Source: Sesamum alatum
Lineage: Eukaryota; Streptophyta; Magnoliopsida; Lamiales; Pedaliaceae
Direction of reading: 5' to 3'
NCBI GenBank assembly: GCA_034509735.1
Contig: JACGWO010000005.1
Span: 26,158,383 to 26,222,382 of the forward strand
DNA length: 64,000 nucleotides
Position numbers and translations under genes: made by a program. The notes below the pieces were generated by a model. It ran no database searches. It worked only from the letters and a program-made list of their open reading frames with translations, and was not told the DNA's origin. Positions 55,413 to 64,000 of this stretch are shown piece by piece (the first letter of the stretch is position 1; each line of letters opens with the position of its first letter).

Positions 55413-56711
55413 GGGAAAATAGCAATTTTCATCCTGTAACTTAGAGGGATTGACAACTTTGGTCTTGCACGAATTAATTTTTGTAATTAGTCCTGTAACT
55501 TTGAAAATTTAACAATTTTAGTCTCATATGGCTGGAAAGCTCCAATTTTAAAGGTCATGTGCCTGACACAAGCGTTTTCCAGCCAAAAAGACCAAATTTG
55601 CTAATTTTTCAAAGTTATAGGACTAAATTGTAAAAATCAAGTCGTGCACAATGAAAATTGCCATCCCCTAAGTTATAGGATGAAAATTATAATTTTCCCA
55701 GTTATTTAGTCCTTTTGTTCAGCAGTGCCCTCTGCACACCCTATATTGGGGCATGTTGATGCACGGTGCTTGAAATTATATTTTTATGACTCTAAATTTT
55801 TGAGTTATGAACTTTTATCATTTATATTCTCTAAGGGAGGTAAAATAGGTGATCTTTTAGTAAAAATAATATTTTTATAGTTAACTTGTTCGCACTACTC
55901 TCGACTCTCTTACTAGTGCATGTTGATTTGCGAGGCTTGAAAAATATATATTTCAGGGCTCTGTTTTTTAACTAAATGACGTTATTAATTTATTTTTTTA
56001 ATGAAAAGTAAAAAAAAAGTTGGAATTTTTAGAAGAAAAAAAATTACAAATTTTTTTAATTTATTTTGTTCAACAATACCCTCAGCACACCCCATGTTGG
56101 GGGAGTATTGACTATGATGCTTTAAAACTATATTTTTATGGCTCTAAGTTTTTGAAATATGGACTTTATTTATTTATTTCTCTAAGAGGAGTAAAAAGTA
56201 GGTGAATTTTTAATAAAATATAATATTTTTATAGTCGTTGTTTAGCACAACCCTCACCAAATTCCATGTTGAGGACGTGTTGATTTACAGGAGTTGAAAA
56301 AGATACTTTTAAGATTGAAAAGTTATTTTTAAGACTCTAAATTTTCAATTATAGATGTTATTAATTTATTTTCTCTATAAGGAGTAAACATAGTTGAATT
56401 TTCAACAAAAAATACAAGTTTGTTTAGGAAAAAATTGCAATTTTCATCCTGTAATTTAGGGGGCGGTTTTGGTCCTGCACGGATTAATTTTTACAAATTA
56501 GTACTATAACTTTGAAAAATTGGCAATTTTATTCACATCTGGCCGGAAAGCCATAAATGTAAAGGTCATGTCTAGACACGTGTTTTTCCGGCAAAAAATG
56601 ACTACAATTGTCAAATTTTCAAAGTTACAAGACTAAATTGCAAAAATTAATTCGTACAGGACTAAAATTGTCAACCCCTCCAAGTTTCAGGATGAAAATT
56701 GCATTTTTTCC
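55413..56711. mobile_element. Composite foldback/tandem-array element (copy 2)
   Basis: Same architecture and orientation as 37961-39215: palindromic module (55413-55700), four ~177-base units (starting near 55713, 55885, 56065, 56237), second palindromic module (56430-56711). Flanking nonamers TCCAAAATT and TTTGAAATT agree at six of nine bases. The left module here is complete, whereas copy 1 lacks about 35 bases of it. Open frames inside are not conserved between copies. Confidence 0.75.
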
Positions 56712-57084
56712 TTTGAAATTAAATAACTGATCAAAACTCAAATATCTTTCTAAAAAGATGAAGCAATATTTTTTTATAATATTTTATTATTAAATTATTA
56801 TAAAAGGAGAGAGAAGAGATGGTGGAGAAAATGGGAGGGCATCTAGGTAACAAAATTTTTTAATTCTGCCTTCAATAACCTATGGAATAGTGTATCTCAC
56901 CTCTTAGGTGAGATGCATTATTCCGTAAATTCGTATTGATTAGACCAAATCTGATAATCGGGGTCTAAAATCATGAATTAAATATGTGATTATGCATGAT
57001 AGACAATCATATCACACATTATCACGCGAACCAAACGAACCTTATATATAAAGAAAGGCCCATGTAGTAGCAAAGGTTCAAAAC
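56712..57084. other. Spacer with a strong hairpin
   Basis: GGAATAGTGTATCTCACCTC and AGGTGAGATGCATTATTCC at 56884-56926 form a 41-base near-perfect hairpin. The sequence 56930-57050 ends in GCGAACCAAACGAACCTTAT, like the end of a Tourist-type MITE. A CTTTT repeat and T tract (57085-57117) mark the LINE 3' end. Confidence 0.45.
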
Positions 57085-57117
<33 letters not shown>

Positions 57118-59690
57118 GGTGAAAAGGTAAACTACATTAAAGGAAGAAACAGACAACGTGTACAACATAGTGATCCTACTCTAGCGGACCTTACAGAAGG
57201 TCGTCAATCTTACCAAGCAATTATCCGAATTCGAATTCTATACAGTGTAATCGATTGTAAGCTAACTGTCAAGTTGTCGCTCAAAATTCTACACTTAATC
57301 TTTCAACAATCATCCTAGCTATATCTTCGGGGGATGATCGAGCTTCCTGGAACCTCCTCTTGTTACCATCCCACCATAAATGATAGACTGTCGAGGCCAT
57401 GACCACCTTACTAGCCGCATTGTGAAAGTGTTGTCCTCTCCATCTCGATGAAGCCCAGTGAATGCGAAGTTGCCGATCAAGGTATGGCAAATGGAATCTT
57501 ACTCTATGCTGCAATATAACGAAACATCTCCTGAAAAATGTACACAGGAAGAAAAGATGAGAGTGCGATTCGAGCACATCTTCATCACACAAAATGCAAG
57601 TCCTATCAATTATGGGCAGCCACAGCTTATCAGCGTAGAGAGTTCGTCCAAGAGGGCAAGCCAGAGTATAAATTGATTTCGTGAATGGCCCTTTAAACAG
57701 TACTCCCCAGATCATCACCTCCCCTCTAGTTTGAAGATCTTATACGCTGCAGCTGTAGTGAAAATCCTTTGTGCAGACCTCCAAGTAACTTGATCTTGAC
57801 CACCTTGAATGGGTGGAAGGTTTTGCAATGTCAAACGTACCCATAGAGGGGCATCTCCAGGCATTATCTTGAATAACATCAGCCACAACATATTCAAGTG
57901 GCAAACCTGTAAGACGTGGCTTCTAGGATACTGCTTGATCAAGGACGCCCTACAAGATGCCATGGATCCTGCTAGAGCCAAAACCGATCCCCAATCCCAA
58001 CCTTATACTCCACATCTTGCATGAGAGTTTCCTTAAGCTTTAACATCTTCTTCTAACTCCATGATCCAGTGGTACCAGAGACTGTCCACAAAGATTTATG
58101 TCGCAATCTGTAGGTTAGACTCCATTGGACCTATACAGACCTATTATTAACGGAGATAACCATCCACAAATGCCTACTCATATTCATGGCAGAGATGCTT
58201 GAAATGCCAAGACCAAATGGAACCCGAGGCTGACCTACCGACTCCCAATAGACCTTAGCATAGCCTCTACCCAACTTTCTTTCCAAAGAAAGCCCCTAAA
58301 CCTGCCTTCAAGATCTTTAATAATGGCCTTTGGTAGGATGAAAGTCGTTGCCTAATAAATATGTAATGACTCCATCACCAATTTAATGAGTTGTAGTCTA
58401 GCAGCAAAAGACAAGCTCATAGAGTTCTAGCTTGCTATCCTCTTATCTACTTTAGTAAGAAGCGACTGGCAATCAGCTAAGGAGAGCTTGGATGCAACAA
58501 GGGGCAGGCCCTAGGTACTTGAGAGGCAACATACCCTCATAGAAACCAAATACCTGAAGTATAGCTTGCTTGGCTGAGCTTGCCGAAGTGAAGAAAATAA
58601 TCTAACTCTTGTTAGGACTAGCCACCAACCCAGAGTTACCTGAAAAGAGCTCCAATGTGGCTTTATATAGACGTGCAACTCCTTCCTCAGCCTGACAGAA
58701 GAATGAGTAAGTCATCCCCAAAGCATGACATGGTCAACTTCAGCTCAGTATACTTCCAAGGGAAAGCAAAACCTCGATCCTGAGCCACCTTATCCTTAAT
58801 TAACATTCTAAGAACTTCCATAACTAAGGCAAATAAGTAAAGGATAGAGAGTCTCATTGTCTAGTCCCCTAGCCTCTTGAAAGAAGCCCTGGATACCCCC
58901 CCCCCCCCCTTTCAACCTTATTGAGTAACTAGTCATTGACACACATTCCTGAACCTAAGAAATAAACTTGGCAGGGGAGCGAAAAAGTCTGATAGCAGCA
59001 AATAGGAAGTCCTATTCCACTGAGTCGTATGCCTTCTTGAGATCCACTTTGATGGCACATCTAGGAGGCAAATTCCTTTGGTTATACCCTGAAAACAAAT
59101 CTTGTGCACAGAGAATGTTTTTAGTAATCTTCCTTCCTGGCATGAAGACATTTTGGTTGAGGTCTACTAATAGATCCATGGTGATCTTCAGTCTATTCAC
59201 CAATACCCTTGACATGATTTTTGTAAAGGACATCACACATTGGCATGTATTCTGAAATACTGCAAGGTAACTACACCTTAGGGATGAGGGCCAGTAGGGT
59301 AGAATTGAGTTGCTTCAACAATTTACTGGTCTCAAAGAATTCCCCGACTGTTGCAGAGATCTCAAGATCAATGACGGGCCATGCTTCCTTGTAGAACTTT
59401 GCAGAAAATCCATCTAGTCCTGGAGCCTTTTCATCTGCAATTCCAAACATAGCCCGCTTGATCTCACTATTAGGAATAGGGGCTTCCAACTTTGTTTCCT
59501 TCTCTGTAGTGATCAAGTGGTTGCCCAGGGGCAAGGTGTTCCAGTTGAATATCCCTCTGCCTCTTATTCCCTCCAACCAACCTCTGAAAGAACTGGAGAA
59601 GCTTTTGTTGAATATAGTCCTGCTTAATCAGTCTTTCCCCCCGACCAGACATGATTTTGTAGACTTGCTGCGCGTGCAGTTTGAAAGCCA
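57085..59690 (-). mobile_element. L1-like LINE with poly-A tail, 5'-truncated
   Basis: On the minus strand the 3' end reads TAGTTTACCTTTTCACCA followed by a long A run and (GAAAA)n, a clear LINE tail. The endonuclease is missing and the 5' edge lies near 59690 against an LTR-like block. No target duplication could be identified. Confidence 0.8.
57281..59690 (-). pseudogene. LINE ORF2: reverse transcriptase and zinc-binding region
   Basis: Minus-strand order: pre-RT (59577-59690, KQDYIQQKLLQFFQRLVGGN in one frame), then IKRAMFGIADEKAPGLDGFS and AKFYKEAW (59271-59576), NVFMPGRKITKNILCAQDLF and CAIKVDLKKAYDSVE (59012-59236). The RT active site reads FGDDLLILLSG near 58710 rather than FADD. 57715-57981 has PGDAPLWVRLTL-like linker sequence. 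The zinc-binding and terminal part (57281-57718) has RTCILCDEDVLESHSHLFFL, WASSRWRGQHFHNAASKVVM and TVYHLWWDGNKRRFQE. The region 58000-58960 is frame-broken throughout. A run of C at 58899-58911 lies at the RGLRQGDPLSP position. Confidence 0.82.
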
Positions 59691-59699
59691 ATGGATGGC

Positions 59700-61303
59700 G
59701 TGTGGATCGTCCCGGGAGGAGTGCGAATGCGGAAGCGCGATTTAAAATAAAACATGAATTTAAAACATGCTTGTACATAATTGTAAATAACACGTTCAAG
59801 GGGTGTTCCCTTGAACCTCCCCAGCATTCGGTGTATCTCATGAGTAAACAAGACATATAAATCATGGAGGCCATAAGGTGAAATCAAAGACACAAATAAA
59901 AGGAACCTACCCGGTTGTAGTTGTGTCTTCAAACCGCTACTTCCGTTGTTCCTCATTTTGCACCAAGATCTCGAACAAGATACCCTCTAAATCGTACACG
60001 CAGTCCATCCACATATCTTGATCCTCGTGTTAGTGAAAAATCAAGTGTATATTTTAGAGAGGACGGACCGACCAAGCATTATTAGAAGTATAGTTTGACT
60101 AGGATTTTGACTTAGTCAAAGTCCTAGTCAAATTAGGCTTGGATTAGCCAAACTAATCTAGGCCCTCGATCTCTCCTCTTTAATCTCATCCGTCCATCAT
60201 AGTTCAAACTAATCTAGGCCCTTGATCTCTCCTCTTTAATCTCATCCGTCCAGCACTATGATGGATTTAATTATGAAATATTTAAATCCTATTTAAATAA
60301 ACCATAGGACTTTTAAATAAATAATGATAATAATTAATATTTATTCTAAGCCCATTTAATTTATTCCAATAAATCTAATTTATTAGTTAATTTCATTTAA
60401 TCTAATTAAATGAATTAACAAACCAAGAAACAAAAGGGAACCAATTTAATCTAGTTAAATTGTTCAACCTCTCTAAATTAATTCTAAATTAAATACCTTT
60501 GTTGCGGGCGGATTGTGTGTGACTCTTTAGGTTCACCCTCAGCTAGACTTGGCCGAATTCCCAATCATCTCATGACAAGAATTCGTCTCACCATGGGTGG
60601 TCGTCTAGCAATGGTCCATGGCACTAGAGACTAGGTGAATGTTTATGGTGTGAACACTTAGGCTCTTCAATACATTTATCCTTCCATTTACAATCTCCCT
60701 GCTTAGAGTCCAGGGCATGGATCTGTAGGTACCCATTCTTGACCTAAGCATTACCTCGTCCATACTAAACATCACAGGGGTCCTACCCATTGTTCAGTTA
60801 CTGTGGCCACAGATTTATCAGGGACGAGTCTCAGAGTAAAGTGAGATATTACCATCAGCCTTCTGATAGGAGATGGATCCTCTCTTAGGACCTATTGTCA
60901 TGCTACACATCTTGATTGCACTAGATAGGGCTTATGACAACCGAGTTACTCGACTTGATAGCCTTTTGCCATACCTAAGATACAGGCACGGTGTGTAGGT
61001 GATCTCAGTAATCCCTCAAGTCCAAGGATCAATGCGTACTGTTGGAACTGGGAATACAAGTCATACCGACCGACCCTACTCAAGGTCTTCCATATGACGG
61101 TTCCCACGAGTCACCTCAGTCAGCTGCCACCTAGCTGGCTGACCCACTAATATTGCATGGACGAACCTCGTCACTTGTCGATGAAACGTGACTGCAATTG
61201 CTTAGTGCAAGTTTCACACGGATTCTTGATACCCTATCTCGAGATTCCTTGACTTGGAGTACTTCAGACCGATCCAGAGAAACTGATTTCATGAACCACC
61301 ATC
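59700..61303. repeat. LTR-like non-coding repetitive block, unassigned
   Basis: 1.6 kb of mid-GC, non-coding sequence, unlike the AT-rich DNA elsewhere. Short frames on both strands lack homology. It contains a 56-bp tandem duplication (60150-60205 and 60206-60261, AAACTAATCTAGGCCC). I suspect an LTR or LTR piece of a retrotransposon, because it lies between two TEs and has no gene-like features, but no second copy, primer site or purine tract is in the window to prove it. Confidence 0.4.
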
Positions 61304-61559
61304 TAGAGGTGGGCGAACGTGTCGGGTTAATCGGGTCCCGACCCCACCCGTTCGAATTCGGATTAAACGGGTCTGGGTGATTCGGGTTTTATGTCGGGTT
61401 CGGGTACCCCAAAACCCGACTAATTTTTTATCGGATCGAGTTTGGGTTTTAAAACCCTACCTGATCAACCCGATCGGGTAACCGACTAGTGAAGAGGGGA
61501 AAAAAGGGGTATTATTATTTCAGTCTTAGAAGTCGGAACCCGAATTCCCCCAATTCTTT

Positions 61560-62343
61560 CAGAACTAAAAACCTAAAATCCTTAATTCCTGATTCTGAAG
61601 AACGCGATTGTGAGCCGAAGTTGCCAACGAAGAACGCGACACTGCGACAGAGTTGCCGATGAAGAACGGCGCGGTAGAGTTGTCGACGAAGAACGCGACG
61701 AAGAGTCTGAAGCCGCAAGTAACTTCGCGTGAGTCTGAAGCAGCGACGAAGATTGTGAGCCGCGATGAAGAGTCTGAAGCCGCGATTGTGACTTCGCGTA
61801 AGTCCGTGAGCAAATCCAACTAATTCTTCAATCTTCAGCATTGAGATTTGAGGTTAGTAACTTGGTATTTTCTTATGACATTAAGAGCTTTTATCCTGGG
61901 TTATTGTGCGGGCATGCTTATGTTTGAATTTGGTTTGTATTTTGTAAATTGTAATGGTGGTGGTTCTGTTGTCTTTGTGAGAAAAAAAGGAACTTGTTAA
62001 TGGTGGTGGTTCTGTTGTGTTTGTGAAAAACTATCTTGGCGAAAAGAAGGAACTTGTTAATGGTGGTTCTGTTCTATTGTGTTTCTGAATCTCTGATACC
62101 ACTTCTTTTACAAAGATGCTTGTTAAAGAATTTGAGAAGGAGCAGACAACTGGTTCCTAGAAACTAACTTCAAGGACATTATTTGTTTTCTGATTCAAAG
62201 AATTTTATTTGATTCCAGAAAGGCAATATAGATTCGGATAGACCCATTATACTTATTCATAACCATATATTCACATAATTGCTTTAAAGCTGCGTAACTT
62301 TTAACTGAGATTTTTTTTTTTTTTTTTTATCTCAATCTTGCAG
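61560..62343 (+). promoter_or_regulatory. 5' untranslated exon and intron of the hAT transposase gene
   Basis: 61600-61810 has irregular repeats of GAAGAACGCGAC, GATGAAGAGTCTGAAGCCGC and GTGACTTCGCGT. A donor-like GAG-GTTAGTAAC occurs at about 61852 and a perfect acceptor (T run then CTTGCAG) at 62343, immediately before ATG. A leader intron of about 490 bases is therefore likely. Minus-strand frames here are shadows of the repeats. Confidence 0.55.
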
Positions 62344-63990
62344 ATGTCAAATTCTCAGTTTCAATCTTCACCTACTGTAGACTTATCAGATGCTCAAGGC
62401 GTAAATATGTTTCAAAATCAGGTCAGTGGTGATAATCTTGACTTTTAGCATGATTGTGATGTTGAAAAGGGTACGGGTATATCAGAGGATGAGGATGACA
62501 ATCTACTTGATTCTAGGAAAAGAAAAAAGAGGCTAATGATTTCAAGATCACCTTGGTAGGATCATTATCATAAATTCTATTGTGAAAAGGATAAAGTTCA
62601 AAAGGCTAGATGCAAATATTGCAGTAGGGAAATCAAAGCTGATCCAAAAGTACATGGAATTAGGCCTTCGAAGAACCACTATGAATCCTGCAAGAAGAAA
62701 CCTCATGAAGTTTCCACCAATCAGGCTAGATTATCTTTTCAATCAACTTGTTTAGGCGAGAAAGATGCCCCTCTTGTTAATTGGAGATTTGAGCAAGACA
62801 AAATTAGAGAGGCTTTGTCTTACATGTTGGTTGTAGATGAGCTCCTATTTAAAATGGTTGAGAATCTCGGATTTAGACATTTCATGTCTGTTGCTTGTCC
62901 AATGTTTGCTATTCCATCAAGAAGGACAATAACAAAAGACATTTTTCAAATGTACGTGAATGAAAGAGTAAAATTGAAGTCATTTATTAAAAATCATGCT
63001 CAAAGGGTTTGCATCACCACTGACACTTGGACATCTATCCAGAAAGTCAATTATATGTGTCTCACTGCTCATTTTATTGATGGTGATTGGAATTTACATA
63101 GGGGAATTTTGAACCTTTGTCCAATTATCGGACACAAAAGTAAAGAAGTGAGTAAAGGTGTTGAGAAATATTTGCTTGAATGCGGTATTGATAAGATTTT
63201 TACTGTTATGGTTGATAATGCATCTTTTAATGACGGGGCCATGGTTTACTTAAAAAAGAAGCTTAAAAGTTGGGGTCACAACATTTTAGGTGGTAAATAT
63301 GTGCACATGAGGTGTGTGGCACATATAATTAACCTTGTGGTTCAGGATGGTTTAAAAGGCAAGGATGAGCATGATGCCATCTCTCGTATTAGAGGGGCCG
63401 TTGGGTATGTGAGAAACTCTCCGGCTAGGTACAAGAAATTTCAAGAATGTGCCGAATTTATGGAAACCAAAAATATGTTGTCTCTTGATGTACCTACTAG
63501 ATGGAACTCCACCTACTTGATTAGAAGTTCCGACATGTCTTAAGAGAGCATTTGATGCTTATGAAGACATAGATCTTGCTTATCGGACTGATCTTTCAAA
63601 GAAGCCATTTGATGGGGTTCTGATTGAACACGATTGGGATAGAGCAAAGCTACTATTGAAGTTTTTGAAGCATTTTTACCATCTCACTTTGTGCATTTCT
63701 GGTTCTTCATATATCACATCTTAATATTGTCTTTCATGAAATATGTGAAGTTGATTTGCTTCTCAGACGGTGGTTGAGTAGTTATGATATTGAGTTAAGT
63801 GAGATGGCAAGAAAAATGAAAGAAAAATATGACAAGTATTGGGGATCAATTGAAAAGATGAATATGGTTTTGTATTATGGTGTGATTCTTGATCCACGTC
63901 AAAAATTGGGATTTGTCGAATTTTCCTTTAACAAATTATATGGTGGTATTGGAAAAAGTGATGAAATGAAAAAAAAAAAAAAAAAGTAAG
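62344..63990 (+). pseudogene. hAT transposase (BED zinc finger type), decayed, 3' end outside window
   Basis: The ATG at 62344 follows the splice acceptor. In-frame TAGs lie at 62446-62448 and 62557-62559. A BED-type zinc finger is next (CKYCSREIKA to HYESC, about 62620-62690). From 62815 the catalytic part is open for 242 residues: RVCITTDTWTSIQKVNYMCL (first Asp), FTVMVDNASFNDGAM (second Asp), HMRCVAHIINLVVQDGLKG, and LDVPTRWNSTYLI. A one-base shift near 63538 moves the frame to LKRAFDAYEDIDLAYRTDLS, and another near 63720 to ICEVDLLLRRWLSSYDIELS and YYGVILDPRQKLGF. The C-terminal dimerisation domain is not reached. A poly-A run at 63968-63986 adds a Lys run in the frame. Non-functional as it stands. 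Confidence 0.85.
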
Positions 63991-64000
63991 GAATGGTCTT

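Larger units (their letters stand above)
61304..64000 (+). mobile_element. hAT (Ac-like) transposon, 5' portion
   Basis: The left end TAGAGGTGGGCGAACGTGTC is a hAT-type terminus, and 61320-61490 is filled with CGGGT/ACCCG motifs typical of hAT subterminal regions. A transposase gene follows. The right end is outside the window. The candidate 8-bp target site on the left is CCACCATC (61296-61303). Confidence 0.8.

Noticed and set aside
60206..61260. A host gene in the mid-GC block
   Set aside because: All frames are short and unconserved on both strands, and no splice-supported coding series could be drawn.

Overview
The window is a transposable-element graveyard from a plant nuclear genome, most likely a eudicot: it is AT-rich and every recognisable coding block belongs to a plant-type mobile element (Athila-type and Tat-type Ty3/gypsy, Ty1/copia, plant L1-like LINEs, an En/Spm CACTA transposon, an Ac-like hAT, Helitrons, SINEs and many MITEs). 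I found no host protein gene, tRNA gene or rRNA gene, and no bacterial or organellar gene organisation. The species cannot be named from this sequence.

Layout. 1-7400: an Athila-like LTR element on the minus strand, with both LTRs, primer site and polypurine tract, but most of gag and pol deleted; it sits inside a LINE (7401-7575). 7875-14279: a complete-ended CACTA transposon with a 3-bp target duplication, carrying a truncated TNP2-like gene and a second, intron-containing transposase-like gene. 14283-17281: AT-rich, with ~400-bp diverged tandem repeats and a LINE scrap. 17294-19753: a 5'-truncated LINE with a 12-bp target duplication. 19830-21284: a Helitron hosting a 436-bp MITE. 22925-28670: a second LINE family interrupted by a decayed Ty1/copia element. 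28678-31530: a large diverged direct duplication. 31.7-37 kb: SINEs, CACTA-type MITE, Helitron ends, foldback elements and a TRIM-like LTR.

37610-49621: a 12-kb Tat-lineage Ty3/gypsy element with gag, protease, RT, two RNase H regions, integrase, a duplicated integrase C-terminus, tandem repeats and an antisense ORF. Its 3' LTR is 263 bp, but its 5' LTR has grown to 2.67 kb through three separate insertions, each with a 9-10 bp target duplication; the 3' LTR keeps the empty sites. 49.6-57 kb: nested MITEs, a 1.9-kb inverted-repeat element lying exactly between two copies of a ~120-bp direct repeat, and a second copy of a composite foldback/tandem-array element also found in the 5' LTR. 57085-59690: a third LINE. 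59700-61303: an LTR-like non-coding block. 61304-64000: the 5' part of a hAT transposon with a decayed transposase gene, running off the window.

No functional multi-gene system is present. The elements mostly relate by nesting, which gives an order of events: LINE before Athila; LINE before copia; AT-rich repeat before CACTA; Tat element before its three MULE-type insertions; the ~120-bp duplication before the small foldback inside one copy. The most unusual object is the composite element seen at 37961-39215 and 55413-56711: two palindromic modules enclosing a dimeric ~177-bp tandem array, apparently mobilised as one unit.
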